Assembly: GCA_021413965.1 (NCBI GenBank) | Contig: JAIOPI010000028.1 | Coordinates: forward strand, 62,001-126,000 | Source of the DNA: Lentisphaerota bacterium | GTDB taxonomy: Bacteria; Verrucomicrobiota; Kiritimatiellia; UBA8416; JAIOPI01 | Length of the DNA: 64,000 bases | Reading direction: 5' to 3' | Shown: one piece after another, positions 35,801-46,500 of the stretch | How the letters are laid out: each line of letters starts with the position of its first letter | Numbering within the stretch: position 1 is the first letter of the stretch | The notes under the pieces: generated by a model | Told to the model about the DNA's origin: nothing | Seen by the model: only the letters and a program-made list of their open reading frames with translations | Databases searched by the model: none | Made by a program: the position numbers and the translations under genes

Positions 35801-36907
35801 CTAATCAGCAAGGCCCCAGCGCCTGGAGAACGGCCAGTAGACGAAGACAGCCGGCCCGACCAAGTTCCGCCTGGGAACCGAGCCCCAGTAGCGCCCGTCG
35901 CGGCTGTTTTGGGTATTGTCACCGAGGGCGAAGAAATCATCGGGGCCCAGGTTGAGCACGTCCGTCGAACGGCGCATGGCCCACTGCAGCGGCTCTGAAT
36001 CCGTCTTGGGGTCGACGAGACGGTAACCGGCGTAACCTGGCTCCTGGTTCTCGATTCTGGCAATCGGCTTCGGATTGCTGGTGACGGCCCCATTGATGAC
36101 CAGATTTGGCGGCTCAATCGACACCAGCTCGTTTGGCAGCCCCACGAGGCGCTTGATGTAATGCGTCTTGGGCGGCAACGTCGGAATGTCATCGGTATTG
36201 AAAACGACGATCTGGCCGCGTCGTGGCGCACTCACATTCCACCGGACGCGATCAACGAAGACATGGTCGCCGGCGACGCGGACTCCCCGCCAGAGCACGG
36301 TGCCTTTCGGCAGAAACTGATTCGGCGACAGTCGGAGGGGCGCGCGGGATGGAATCCGGTAGCGATGCGAACCAACAATGACCGAGACGTGTCCGTTTGA
36401 CAGATCGTTCATGTCCGCCGTCATCGTGGCATAACCGGACTCCTGGGTGCGGACTTCCGTGAACCACTCGCCAAACACCACCCACTTGACGAGTTTGAAT
36501 GGCAGGCGATCCATCCAGGTCACGGTATCACGCGGCTCGTAAATGATCCCATACAGCGTCGGCTGCATCGAACCGGTTGGGATTTTGAACGGCTGGATGA
36601 AGTAAGTCCGGCAGGCCATGGCCACACCCACGGCCACCACGAGAATCTCCAGGTGCTCACGCACGCCAGGGAAACGGCGGGCCGGCATGTTGCGGCCGAG
36701 CCAGTCCTGCAGCGCATGGGAGGCGGCGGTAACGGTGTCACGGGTCCCCTCGCCCAGCGCCGCCGCGACGGCCTGTTCGCGCTCGATCAATTCACGGACC
36801 CGCGCGGGAGCCATGACGTCCTCGCGCATGCGCCGGAAATGCCGCGCGTGCCGCAGCAGATCACGCGCTTGCTCGCGAGAATGATCTTTCTTCAACCACG
36901 CAAACAT
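35801..36907 (-). CDS. lepB: signal peptidase I
   Basis: LepB cleaves Sec and Tat signal peptides at the outer face of the inner membrane. The 368-residue protein has an ~80-residue charged cytoplasmic N-terminal extension, one membrane anchor (HLEILVVAVGVAMACRTYF) and the S26 catalytic dyad: S113 in IPTGSMQPTLYG and K252 in HYIKRLVGLPNE. The final box FALGDNTQNSRDGRYWG is intact. A large insertion (about 125-230) between the boxes holds most of the beta domain. It is the last gene of the minus-strand run ruvX-truA-rpe-lepA-lepB, 40 bases after lepA; lepA-lepB adjacency is common. It would process the many exported proteins of this window. Confidence 0.95.
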   Translation of the reverse strand: MFAWLKKDHSREQARDLLRHARHFRRMREDVMAPARVRELIEREQAVAAALGEGTRDTVTAASHALQDWLGRNMPARRFPGVREHLEILVVAVGVAMACRTYFIQPFKIPTGSMQPTLYGIIYEPRDTVTWMDRLPFKLVKWVVFGEWFTEVRTQESGYATMTADMNDLSNGHVSVIVGSHRYRIPSRAPLRLSPNQFLPKGTVLWRGVRVAGDHVFVDRVRWNVSAPRRGQIVVFNTDDIPTLPPKTHYIKRLVGLPNELVSIEPPNLVINGAVTSNPKPIARIENQEPGYAGYRLVDPKTDSEPLQWAMRRSTDVLNLGPDDFFALGDNTQNSRDGRYWGSVPRRNLVGPAVFVYWPFSRRWGLAD

Positions 36908-36947
36908 GGTGTATCCGTCCGGCCACGCGCACGCGTGACCGTCCTCG

Positions 36948-38771
36948 CTAGCTCGACTTCAACACTTCGACAAAGGCCTTCTGAGGCACGTTCACACTGC
37001 CGAACTGCTTCATCCGCTTCTTGCCTTCTTTTTGCTTCTCGAGCAGCTTACGCTTGCGCGTGACGTCACCGCCGTACAGCTTCGCGGTGACATCCTTGCG
37101 GAAGGCGCGGATGGTTTCACGCGCAATGATCGTCTTGTTCAGGGCGGCCTGCACGGGGATGGCGAACATGTGGGGCGGGATGACGTCTTTGAGCACTTCG
37201 CACATCCGGCGCCCTCGGCTGACGGCCTTGCTGCGGTGGACCAGGCTGGCAAAGGCATCCACGGGCTCCTGGTTGAGCAGGATTTCCAGCTTCACGATGT
37301 CGCCCTCGCGGTAGCCGGCCAGCTCGTAATCCATGGACGCGTACCCCTTGCTGAGGCTCTTGAGCGAATCGTGAAACTCGACCAGGATCTCGTTGAGTGG
37401 AATCGTGCAGGTCAGCATGACGCGGCGCGTGTCCAGCGATTCCGTGCGATCGACCGTCCCGCGCCGGTCCATCGTCAGCTTGAGCACGTCGCCGATGTTC
37501 TCATTCAGGCAGATCACGAAGGCCTTCACCATCGGCTCTTCGATGTGGTCAATCCGGGTGGGATCCGGCAGCCGCTGGGGGTTGTCGATTTCCTCGACCT
37601 CGCCGCTCTTCAAGTGAACGCGGTAGACCACGCCGGGGTGCGTGTTGATGATGTCCATGTCGAACTCGCGCCGCAGCCGCTCCTGGGTGATTTCCATGTG
37701 CAGCAATCCCAGGAAGCCGCAGCGGTAGCCAAAGCCCAGCGCCAGGGACGATTCCGGATGAAAGGTCAGGGCCGAGTCGTTGAGGCGCAGCTTCTCGAGG
37801 CTATCGCGGAACTTTTCGAACTCGGCGCTGTTGACGGGATAGATGCCGCTGAAGACCATGGGGCGCACATCGCGGAACCCGGGCAAGGCGTCCGTGGCCT
37901 CACGCTTTCGCACGGTGACGGTGTCGCCGATACGGATATCCGCCGGTTCCTTCAGGTTTCCGATGAAGTAGCCGACATTGCCCGCCATGAGTTCCTTGAC
38001 CGCCGTGGGCTTGGGGCAGAAGACGCCGACCTCCTTGATCTCCGTTTCCTTGCCGCCTGCCATCATGCGCGCCTGGTCGCCGGCGCGCAGGCTGCCGTCC
38101 ATCATGCGCACGTACGTCACCACGCCGCGAAAGGCGTCGAAGACAGAGTCGAAGACGAGGCCGCGGGTTTCGGTGGGCTTCCCCAGCAGTTTGGGCGGCG
38201 GGATGCGGTGCACGACGGCTTCCATCAACTCCTCGACGCCGAGGCCGGACTTGGCGCTGACGAGCAGCGCGTCGTGGGCGGGAATGCCGAGTACGTCTTC
38301 AATCTGTTTGCGGATTTCCGGGATGTTGGCGCTGGGCAGGTCGACCTTGTTGATGACGGGAATGATTTCGAGGCCGCGCTCGATGGCCAGGTAGGAGTTG
38401 GCCACGGTCTGGGCTTCCACCCCCTGCCCCGCATCCACCAGCAGCAGCGCGCCTTCGCAGGCGGCCATGCTGCGCGACACCTCGTAGGTGAAGTCGACGT
38501 GGCCGGGCGTATCAATCAAGTTGAAGGTGTAGGCGGTGCCGTCCTTCGCCTTGTATTGCATGGTCACCGGATGCGACTTGATGGTGATGCCGCGCTCGCG
38601 TTCGAGGTCCATGGCATCGAGCACCTGGTCGCGAAAGACGCGCTGCTCGATGGTATGGGTGAGCAGCAGCATGCGATCAGCCAGGGTGGATTTGCCATGA
38701 TCGATGTGGGCAATGATGCAGAAGTTGCGGACGTACGTGAGTGGGTTCATGGGGGTGACGGGAGTGGTCAT
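36948..38771 (-). CDS. lepA: elongation factor 4 (LepA)
   Basis: LepA is a ribosome-bound translational GTPase that acts in initiation and ribosome biogenesis. The 607-residue protein has G1 AHIDHGKSTL, G2-G3 region with DTPGHVDFTYEV, and G4 NKVDLPSA, followed by the domain II and III/V folds and the LepA-specific C-terminal domain with QAALNKTIIARETIRAFRKDVTAKLYGGDVTRK. The length is typical (about 600). ATG 38771 overlaps the rpe stop by four bases, so the genes are coupled. Confidence 0.97.
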   Translation of the reverse strand: MTTPVTPMNPLTYVRNFCIIAHIDHGKSTLADRMLLLTHTIEQRVFRDQVLDAMDLERERGITIKSHPVTMQYKAKDGTAYTFNLIDTPGHVDFTYEVSRSMAACEGALLLVDAGQGVEAQTVANSYLAIERGLEIIPVINKVDLPSANIPEIRKQIEDVLGIPAHDALLVSAKSGLGVEELMEAVVHRIPPPKLLGKPTETRGLVFDSVFDAFRGVVTYVRMMDGSLRAGDQARMMAGGKETEIKEVGVFCPKPTAVKELMAGNVGYFIGNLKEPADIRIGDTVTVRKREATDALPGFRDVRPMVFSGIYPVNSAEFEKFRDSLEKLRLNDSALTFHPESSLALGFGYRCGFLGLLHMEITQERLRREFDMDIINTHPGVVYRVHLKSGEVEEIDNPQRLPDPTRIDHIEEPMVKAFVICLNENIGDVLKLTMDRRGTVDRTESLDTRRVMLTCTIPLNEILVEFHDSLKSLSKGYASMDYELAGYREGDIVKLEILLNQEPVDAFASLVHRSKAVSRGRRMCEVLKDVIPPHMFAIPVQAALNKTIIARETIRAFRKDVTAKLYGGDVTRKRKLLEKQKEGKKRMKQFGSVNVPQKAFVEVLKSS

Positions 38772-39439
38772 GCGAGCGCCGCAGCGGCTTGTGCCCGCAT
38801 TGTCCGAATGTCGGCGGCCATGTCCGGCGCTTTGTACAGCGCGGTACCGGCCACGAGGCCATTGGCGCCGTGGCGGGCGCAGGCCGGGGCCGTGGTCAGG
38901 TCTACGCCACCATCGACGATGATATCGAGGTCCGGGCGTCCGGTCCGGCGCGCACGCTCACGCACCGCACGAATCTTGGGCAGGACGTCGTGCATGAACG
39001 ACTGGCCGCCGTAGCCGGGCTCAACGGTCATGCAAAGCACTTCGTCCACCAGGTCGAAGACGGGATCCAGGCGCTCGACCGGCGTGCCGGGGTTCAGCGT
39101 GATGCCCGGCCGCACGCCGGCGTCGCGGATGGCGCGCAGCGTCGCGGGGACGTCGCAGGCGGCCTCGATGTGAATCAGGAGGGACGTGGCGCCGGCCTCG
39201 GCAAACCGGCGCACGTACTGGTCCGGATGCAGCAGCATCAGGTGCACGCTCAGGGGCATCGTGACGCAGCGCTTGGCCATGGCCACCACAGCCGGTCCCA
39301 TACTGATATTCGGCACAAAAACCCCGTCCATGATATCTAGGTGGAGCGCATCGCCGCCGGCACGTTCGGCCTGTCTGGCCGCGGCCTCGAGATGTCCCAC
39401 GTCCGCCGCCAGCAGCGACGGGAGGATCAGCACGTTCAT
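38768..39439 (-). CDS. rpe: ribulose-phosphate 3-epimerase
   Basis: Rpe interconverts ribulose 5-phosphate and xylulose 5-phosphate in the pentose phosphate pathway; ribulose 5-phosphate is also the RibB substrate. The 223-residue TIM barrel has LPSLLAADVGHL at the N-terminus, HLDIMDGVFVPNISMGP with the metal-binding His and catalytic Asp, SVHLMLLHPDQYV, MTVEPGYGGQSFM and IIVDGGVDLTTAPACARHGANGLVAGTALY (phosphate site). All landmarks are intact. It lies 19 bases after truA in the same direction and overlaps lepA. Confidence 0.96.
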   Translation of the reverse strand: MNVLILPSLLAADVGHLEAAARQAERAGGDALHLDIMDGVFVPNISMGPAVVAMAKRCVTMPLSVHLMLLHPDQYVRRFAEAGATSLLIHIEAACDVPATLRAIRDAGVRPGITLNPGTPVERLDPVFDLVDEVLCMTVEPGYGGQSFMHDVLPKIRAVRERARRTGRPDLDIIVDGGVDLTTAPACARHGANGLVAGTALYKAPDMAADIRTMRAQAAAALA

Positions 39440-39458
39440 GCGGCGTGATTATTACAGG

Positions 39459-40211
39459 TTAGTACCAGACCTTCCAGAGAAAAAGGCCGCTGGCCGGTGC
39501 GGTGGGCACGCGCGCGGTTCGCTCGCGTGACGCGAGAATGTCCCGCGCGTGGGCGGGCGGCACGGCCCCCTCCCCCACGCGGATCAGGAAGCCGGCCAGG
39601 CTGCGCACCATCTTGTAGAGAAAGCCCTCGCCGCGCGCCGCGATGGTGATCTCGCTCCCGCGCCGCGTCACGCGCAATTCGGTGACCTGGCGCACCGTGG
39701 TTTCCACCTCGCGGTTCGGATTGGCTGAAAACGCGGCAAAATCGTGGCGCCCCACCAGCTGGCGGGCGGCCTCACGCATCAGAGACACATCCAGCGGCTT
39801 GCGGATATGGGCGCGGTAGCAGCGGATAAAGGGGGGCAGGACCTCATCGTTCCAGATGAAATACCGGTACTCCTTGCCGCGGGCGCTGCGTCGGGCGTGG
39901 AAATCCGCCGCGGCGCGCGTCAGCCCCAGCACGCGAATGTCGGGAGGGAGGACGGCATTGAGGCTGACCATGGTGCGACGCGTTGGCACCGCCCGCCCGA
40001 GATCGAAATGGGAGACCTGCGCGCGTGCGTGGACACCTTGGTCGGTACGCCCGCTGCCGTGCAACCGGGGCCTTTCCCCGCAAACGGTGGCCAGCGCCTT
40101 CTCGACGACCTCCTGCACGGTGAGGGCGTTGGGCTGCAACTGCCAGCCCGCATAAGACGTGCCGTCGTAAGCGATTCGCATCTTGTAGCGTTGCGGGGAG
40201 GCTGTCGTCAT
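39459..40211 (-). CDS. truA: tRNA pseudouridine(38-40) synthase TruA
   Basis: TruA makes pseudouridine at positions 38-40 of many tRNAs. The 250-residue protein starts MTTASPQRYKMRIAYDGTSY and AGWQLQPNALTVQEV, then GSGRTDQGVHARAQVSHF with the catalytic Asp, NAVLPPDIRVLGL, SARGKEYRYFIWN and FLYKMVRSLAGFL, all standard. The correct start is ATG 40211, which overlaps the ruvX stop by four bases; longer readings of the same frame run through ruvX and are not coding. Confidence 0.95.
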   Translation of the reverse strand: MTTASPQRYKMRIAYDGTSYAGWQLQPNALTVQEVVEKALATVCGERPRLHGSGRTDQGVHARAQVSHFDLGRAVPTRRTMVSLNAVLPPDIRVLGLTRAAADFHARRSARGKEYRYFIWNDEVLPPFIRCYRAHIRKPLDVSLMREAARQLVGRHDFAAFSANPNREVETTVRQVTELRVTRRGSEITIAARGEGFLYKMVRSLAGFLIRVGEGAVPPAHARDILASRERTARVPTAPASGLFLWKVWY

Positions 40212-40639
40212 GGCTTGGCGGGATTGTGGGTCTGGGCGTCCAGATACCCCTGCAGAATCTGCTGTGCGGCCACCTTGTCGCGCACGGCCTTGCGCTTCTG
40301 CCGGCTCATGTCCGCTTCGATCAGGAATTGTTCGGCGCTGTAGGTGGTCAGGCGTTCGTCCCAAAGTTCCACAGGCAGGCCCGTCTGGCGTGTGAGTGCG
40401 GTTGTGAACTGCCGGACTTCCTCCGCCATCGGGCCGTGGGTGCCGTCCATGTTCAGGGGCAGCCCGACCACGATCCGCGCGACCCCTTCGCGATGGCAGC
40501 ATTCGCCCACCTTCTTGACGGCTTCGCCCGTGTTGTGAACGTCGAGCACGGCGTGCGGGAAGGCAAACTCCTCGGTGTCGTCGCTGACGGCGAGCCCCAC
40601 CCGCCGGCGTCCATAATCGATGCCCAATATGCGAGCCAT
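40208..40639 (-). CDS. ruvX: putative pre-16S rRNA nuclease (YqgF/RuvX)
   Basis: The 143-residue protein is a small RNase H-fold member with RILGIDYGRRRVGLAVSD at the N-terminus (first acidic residue), IVVGLPLNMDGTHGPMAEEVRQF in the middle and LWDERLTTYSAEQFL near the end. These are the three blocks of YqgF, which processes the 5' end of 16S rRNA precursor. It heads the run of overlapping housekeeping genes and is separated from manC by 66 bases, so it may have its own promoter. Confidence 0.93.
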   Translation of the reverse strand: MARILGIDYGRRRVGLAVSDDTEEFAFPHAVLDVHNTGEAVKKVGECCHREGVARIVVGLPLNMDGTHGPMAEEVRQFTTALTRQTGLPVELWDERLTTYSAEQFLIEADMSRQKRKAVRDKVAAQQILQGYLDAQTHNPAKP

Positions 40640-40705
40640 GAATCACCATTCCGCGGGCGCACGGCCGCGAGTGCCGGGCGCTTCGTCGATTGGTGGCGGA
40701 GCCAC

Positions 40706-41791
40706 TTACAGCAAATGCCTGTACTCGGGTTTTCCCGCCAGCAAGCTCACGATCTTCTTCACATCCTGTGCGCGTTCCTTGGGGCAAATCAGCGTGGCCC
40801 CCTCGGCCTGCACCACCACGAGGTCCCGCACGCCAAGCAGGGCCGTCAGACGGCCTTGTGAAATGACGACATTGCCGGCCGCGTCGACCGTTTCGCACTG
40901 CCCGATACTCACGTTGCCGGAGGCGTCAGCCGGAAAATGATTCGCCAGCGACGGCCAAGATCCCACGTCGTCCCAGGCAAAAGTGCCCCGCGCCATGAGG
41001 ATATTGCGCGAGGGTTCCATAATGGCGTAGTCGACGGAGATCTTGTCGAGCTTGCCGTACTCAGTGGCCAACGCCGCCGGGAATTCAGGTTTGCCGACGA
41101 GGGGCGCGAGTCGGCCGGCCATGGTGTGCAGGACTGGCCGGTGGGTGGCGAGGGCGCGGCTGAAGGCGTCCACCGACCAAATAAACATGCCGGCGTTCCA
41201 GTAATAGTTGCCGGCGGCGAGATACTGCTCGGCCGTGGCAAGGTTGGGCTTCTCGACGAATTTGCGTGCGCGGCAAAACGTGATGCCTGACTCGGTGGCG
41301 AACACGTCACCGGCGTCCACGTAGCCATAGCCGGTGCTCGGGAAGGTGGGCGTGATGCCGATCGTGATGAGGACGTCCTCACGCCGTGCGAGCGCAAAAC
41401 TCTGGCGCAAGGTGTTCTGAAAAACTTCCAGGTCGCCCATGATATGGTCTGCCGTCACGATGGCAAGTACGCCTTGTGGATCCCTCGCCTGAACGAGGGC
41501 CATGGCAAGGGCGCAGGCGGCGGCGGTGTCTCGGCCGACCGGTTCGCCAACGATGTTTTGCGGCGGCAGGATGGGCGCGGCTTCTCGCGTGACGGCCACG
41601 AGCTCTGCGCTGGTGATGACGAACACGTGATCGGGGGCAAGCAGTCCCTTGAGGCGATCCACGGCCATGGCAAGCAAGGTCCGTCCTCCGAAAAGTGACA
41701 GCACCTGCTTCGGGGTGCGCGATGTGCTCAGAGGCCAAAAACGCTCACCCTTGCCCCCGGCGAGAATGACCGCATACGCGTTTTGCTCCAT
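40706..41791 (-). CDS. manC: mannose-1-phosphate guanylyltransferase
   Basis: The enzyme makes GDP-mannose from mannose 1-phosphate and GTP for glycan synthesis. The 361-residue protein has the nucleotide-binding signature LAGGKGERFWPLSTSRTPKQ, GEPVGRDTAAACALA, VTADHIMGD, FVEKPN (sugar phosphate site) and YWNAGMFIW. It lacks the C-terminal isomerase domain of bifunctional ManC/AlgA proteins, which are about 470 residues. It is likely cytoplasmic. Its product connects in principle to mannose-containing glycans, the material that the GH38 enzyme at 21-24 kb would cleave; the genes are not linked. Confidence 0.93.
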   Translation of the reverse strand: MEQNAYAVILAGGKGERFWPLSTSRTPKQVLSLFGGRTLLAMAVDRLKGLLAPDHVFVITSAELVAVTREAAPILPPQNIVGEPVGRDTAAACALAMALVQARDPQGVLAIVTADHIMGDLEVFQNTLRQSFALARREDVLITIGITPTFPSTGYGYVDAGDVFATESGITFCRARKFVEKPNLATAEQYLAAGNYYWNAGMFIWSVDAFSRALATHRPVLHTMAGRLAPLVGKPEFPAALATEYGKLDKISVDYAIMEPSRNILMARGTFAWDDVGSWPSLANHFPADASGNVSIGQCETVDAAGNVVISQGRLTALLGVRDLVVVQAEGATLICPKERAQDVKKIVSLLAGKPEYRHLL

Positions 41792-41975
41792 GACCCCTCT
41801 CCCCTTTCCTGATCGCCGGTCTCGTGGCCGGCTGCTGCGCTCCCTGACTCAGCAATAGCCGCTCGGGCCGTTTGCATCAAGCACGGATGATTGCCCGCGG
41901 AGTGGCATTTGCGATACCATCATCGGTGGCGGGGTGATTCAGGGGACGGGCGTTGTCAAAAAGGGGGGAGCCGTG

Positions 41976-43505
41976 ATGGCGATCTGCAGAACCTCTGTTG
42001 TTCGAATCGCATGCATGGCGGCTGTTCTGGCGCTGTGCGCGAACGTGTCGCAGGCACAGGTGTATGTGGATGCGTCGGTTGCGGGCGGTGCGGGCGACGG
42101 TTCGACGTGGGCCAACGCCTACGCCAGCCTCGCCAGCGCACTCAGCATGGCCACGAAATACACCGAGATCTGGGTGGCCAGGGGGACATACAAGCCAGGG
42201 GCGACTGGCACCGACCGCGCCACGTCGTTTGCCATTGTGGAATCATATGTATCGGTGTACGGCGGTTTCACCAACGGCATGACGCAGCGTGACGAGCGCA
42301 ATGGGACCCTGAACCCCACGATTCTGAGCGGAGACTACGCGGGCAACGACAGCCCTGACTGGGGAAATCGCGAAGACAACGCCTATGGTATCTTCCGGAT
42401 CTACAGCGACACGATTCTGCCGACGGGTGACGTCCTCGATGGTTTCATCGTCCGCGGCGGCAACGGTGATGCCGGCGATGGATCTCCCAACAGCTATGGA
42501 GGCGGAGTCTCGGTCTATAATTCCGCGGCGTTGCGGATCGCCAATTGCGTGTTTATCGACAACTCAGCGGATGGGTCCGGTGGACTCTACCTGCGACGGT
42601 CGACTGGCGCCGTGGTTGAGAACTGTATCTTCAGCGGCAACCGTGCGACGGCGGCCGACCACAACTTCGGTTCTGGGGGCGCCGGACTCGCCGCACAGGC
42701 CGGCGCGTACTCGGTGGACTTCCGGAACTGCCGATTCGCCGGGAATTTCAGCTCCACCTACGGGGGCGCCTTCTACAGCACCCATATGCCGTTCACCAAC
42801 ACCTTCGTGAATTGCCTGTTCGTCGGCAATCAGTCCGCTGAAAATGGTGGCGGGGTCTACATTCGCAACCTACCCAACCCCATGGTGAATTGCACGTTCA
42901 GCCTGAACAATCCGAATGCTGTGGGTGTGGGCGGGACCACCACGGTGGCGACCAATGTGATCCTGTGGAGTGACACGGATGAGATCGGGGGGTTCGGGCA
43001 CCTGCAATATGCCTACTCGGACGTCATGGGATCGGCCGGGGCGGGCATTAGCAACCTGGACGTCAATCCGCTGTTTGCCCTTACAGAGAACGGAAACTGG
43101 ACGGCCAATGCCGTCTATGATCCGGCCGCGGGACAAACCCTGCTGACGGATGTCAGCGCGCAATGGCCATCGGGCAGGCTGACGGGCGGCACCGTGAATC
43201 CTGATGGGGGGCAGTTCCTGGAGTTCTACATTGCTACCAACACGGCGACGACGCTGCTGGTCTGGGGTGATGCATCAGCGGGCGGAAGCGGGGACGCTTA
43301 TGCGCTGCACGACTGGCACCTGCAGACCAACAGCCCTTGCGTGGATGCCGGCGATCCTGGGTTTGATTGGAGCATCGAACCTGACTACCCCAGTGGCCGG
43401 ATTGACATGGGAGCCTATGGCAACACGGTGGAAGCGGCAACCACCAATCCCCCGCCGCCCTTTGTCCTTGATCTGCCCCCCGGGCTCAAGCTTTTCATAC
43501 GCTAG
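41976..43505 (+). CDS. secreted parallel beta-helix protein
   Basis: The 509-residue protein starts at ATG 41976 five bases after GGGGGGAG and has a Sec signal peptide (RIACMAAVLALCANVSQAQ) with cleavage near residue 30. The mature part opens VYVDASVAGGAGDGSTWANA, the common start of extracellular right-handed beta-helix proteins, and continues with repeats of the type LRIANCVFIDNSA, VVENCIFSGNRA, VDFRNCRFAGNF and FVNCLFVGNQSA, each adding a helix turn. The end SPCVDAGDPGF...RIDMGAYGN parallels the ends of the three lipoproteins at 7-13 kb, though the bodies differ. There is no lipobox, so it may be periplasmic or secreted. It converges on the giant LTD/CotH gene. No enzymatic residues can be assigned. 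Confidence 0.85.
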   Translation: MAICRTSVVRIACMAAVLALCANVSQAQVYVDASVAGGAGDGSTWANAYASLASALSMATKYTEIWVARGTYKPGATGTDRATSFAIVESYVSVYGGFTNGMTQRDERNGTLNPTILSGDYAGNDSPDWGNREDNAYGIFRIYSDTILPTGDVLDGFIVRGGNGDAGDGSPNSYGGGVSVYNSAALRIANCVFIDNSADGSGGLYLRRSTGAVVENCIFSGNRATAADHNFGSGGAGLAAQAGAYSVDFRNCRFAGNFSSTYGGAFYSTHMPFTNTFVNCLFVGNQSAENGGGVYIRNLPNPMVNCTFSLNNPNAVGVGGTTTVATNVILWSDTDEIGGFGHLQYAYSDVMGSAGAGISNLDVNPLFALTENGNWTANAVYDPAAGQTLLTDVSAQWPSGRLTGGTVNPDGGQFLEFYIATNTATTLLVWGDASAGGSGDAYALHDWHLQTNSPCVDAGDPGFDWSIEPDYPSGRIDMGAYGNTVEAATTNPPPPFVLDLPPGLKLFIR

Positions 43506-43557
43506 GAGCTTGGTGGGCGCTGGCGAGGCGAAGCCCATGCCGAAGTCCGACAGGCTT

Positions 43558-46500
43558 CTAGTCCGGTGCACGCTCGACCCAAAGGCGGCCGCGGTAAAAC
43601 TGCGGCGTGGCGCTGGCGGGCGGACTGTTTGTCACGACGGTGACCACCGCGTTCGCACCCCGCACATTCGTGTAGTTGGGGATACCCTCCCAAGACGGCT
43701 GTGAGAGATTGGTGGACGATTCCAGGACGTAGAACCGGGTGGCCTGCCCAAATGCCAGTTCGGCGGAGATCCCGTAGAAGCTGATGCGTGTGGCGCTGCC
43801 CGTGCTCCCAATTTCCAGTCGGAACACATCCGAATGATTCGTCGGATCCGTGCCGGCAATAAATTCAACGCTGTTGAGGGCGCCGTCGCCGTCGGGGTCC
43901 CCATCCGGCAGCCCGACCGTCCCCAAGTGGGTGATCTCCCATGCATCGGGGAGTCCATTCCCGTCCAGATCCTCGGGGCCGGCGGGGGCGTCAAAACCCG
44001 ACGCGTAGGCGGTCACCATGGCATTGGAGGCCACGGTGAGATAGCTGGCACGAATCCAGTCGGGTGATCGCGCAACCGAGGCGACGCGCACCTCGTCGAG
44101 GCGCCCCTGGAGGCGGTAGCTGGCAAGCGATTGACCTGACATCGTGCCGAGCAACGGAAGGCGACTGGGCGTGAAGGTCGTGTAGGCAAGCGCGGACGCC
44201 GAGGCCAGCCCATTGCAGTAGGCCCATGCCTGCCCGTGATCGAGCACCAGGGTCAACATTTGCCAGCGGTTCGTGTCAACGGCATGCTCCTGGTTCGCCG
44301 CCGAGGAGGTTCGCACCACAAATTTCCACTTCCCGCCGGACTGAGTGATGGCCAGGCGGCTGGAATCGAGTGGCCCCGCCAACGCTCCGAAGGCCGTGGC
44401 ATCCTGCTTTAAACTCGGGAATACCCACATAGACAGGGTCAAGCTTTGGATATTCTGTCCGTACCAGGCGGCGGGTAGCGACGGATCGATGGCGTCATCC
44501 GCGCCGTCCAGATAGCGCCCCTCCCCCACAACCCCGGCCACGGCGACAGTCCCGGTATCGACGGCCAGCACGTGATTCGTCGAGGAATCTTGCATCGAGC
44601 CATGAACATGCAGAACACGCGCTTCGCCGTCCGACCACACGCTGCCGTTGGTGGCGCTCGACGGGAGTGAGGCGGCGGCATTGCCCCAACAGGCATAGAG
44701 CGTCGTGGGGCCAGGTCCAAGCTCAGGAACGCGCACCCAAGCGTACGAGGTGCCATTCACGTTCCACGCCTCGATCTCGTGCGCGAGGGCGGCCGAATTC
44801 GTGGACAACGTGAAGCGCAGGTCGCCGCCAGTTGCAGAGGCGAAGGAACTGTAGCTGAAGCCAGGGATGTTCGTGCTGAGGGCAACTAGAACGGGGAAAT
44901 TGCTCAGCGTGCTGCCGGCTGTCAGATCACGCATCGTGATTCGCATGCCGTTGGTCCAACTGGCGTAGGAGGAGCGGAACGTATCGCTTTGCGGCGCCCA
45001 GGAGCTGCTGCTGTCGTTCGCCGCGAAGACCCGGTAGTAGTACGTCTGGCCGAGCGTGAGTCCTGACAGTACACGGCTGAACGAGCCGCCTATGCCGGAG
45101 CCCAGCGGCAAGGCATAATCCCAGGACCCGGCGTTCGTGCCGCCGTCCGACGTTCCCCAGTAGAAAGTGGCGGCGGCCGTTCCGCTTCCATTTAGCCGTC
45201 CCCGCAGCCGTGCCGTGGTCTCGGTTATATCCGTCGCGCCCCCGTCATGGTCAAGTGACAGCCCGTATAGCGTGGCCGGAGTGGACCCGTACGTCCCTCC
45301 GTCATCGGTCATGAACGCTTCGAGTACGTAGGCCTTTGCCTGCGTGAGACCATCAACCTGACAAGCAAAGGGCGCGCTCTCATCCACGGTCAACGTGGTA
45401 CCGTCCAGCCGGAACTCGACCGAGTGGACCGTGCCCGTCACCTGTGACTCGTCGATGGCAACGGTAGCGGTGGTGGAGACTGGAACAAGGAACTGGCTGC
45501 CCGGCTCCGGGCTGGCCAGCGCCAGCTTGTTGGGCGCCTTCCCGGGCGATGGAAACAATTCGGCGATCCATGAATCCGCAGCCGTCCCGGGGCTGCTTGC
45601 GCCAAGGCGCCGGATGGAACGGCCCGTGCCCGCCACCGTGGTTGGCCACGGTGCGAACGGCGCATAAAGCACTTCATCAACGATAATCCAGGATGAGCCA
45701 TCCCCCGGCAAGTCCGGCGCCTGGGGGCGCTCGAGCGACACACGCTCGCCCTCGTTGCTCAGCCGTCCCTCGTAAGGACCCACCACCCAGACCTGTCCGT
45801 TCGTCAGCCCGTAGGCGGTCAGGAACGCCTGCCGCGCATCCGTGTCCGTGGTGGGATCAAAGGCGACCACGGCCACGTACCCGCCGGGTGGCAGCGTGAT
45901 GTCGGCCGCGAAATGGAATGATACACCCCCACTCAGCCTCCATGTCCCCCCCTCTCCGACCAACGTGACCGGAGCCTCGGTAGGATTCCAGAGCTCGATA
46001 AATTCATTGGTCGCGCCCTGGTCGTCGTCCGCCGGCTCCGCCATGATCTCGCTGATGATGACATGCGTGATGGGAACCCCGTTTGACGCACCGGGCGTGG
46101 GCACCAGCGGAAACCATGCGGGAGCACCGTCCGGATAGCGGCCAAGCGCGACTCCATTCTCCTGTCCCTTGAACGTGACCGCATCGGCCACGCGATCCGC
46201 GCCTGTACCCGGAAGGTAGGACAGTAAGACCGTCTCTCCGGCCTTGTTCAACCCGAATCCGTTGGTTATGGGATTGTGGAAGTCATGGATCTCGTCGAGG
46301 ACGAGCCAGTCCTTCGCTCCAATGGCTGTTTCCCCGGGAATTGCCCACTTCTTCAGATCTTCCGGATCGTCACTCAGATACCAATGGTCCAGTGACTTGG
46401 CGGAACCGGTGGCGTTGTACAACTCCAGCCAGTCGTTTGAATCGTAACCCGGGTGATTCGTGGGATCGGCAAGGTCGGTGTGGGCTACCAGTTCGTTCAG

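Noticed and set aside
37032-39014. A 660-residue plus-strand frame opposite lepA and rpe
   Set aside because: It mirrors codon structure of well-conserved LepA and Rpe and shows no domain of its own.
39459-40898. TruA with a 229-residue N-terminal extension
   Set aside because: The extension is a shadow of ruvX; ATG 40211 gives a standard TruA.
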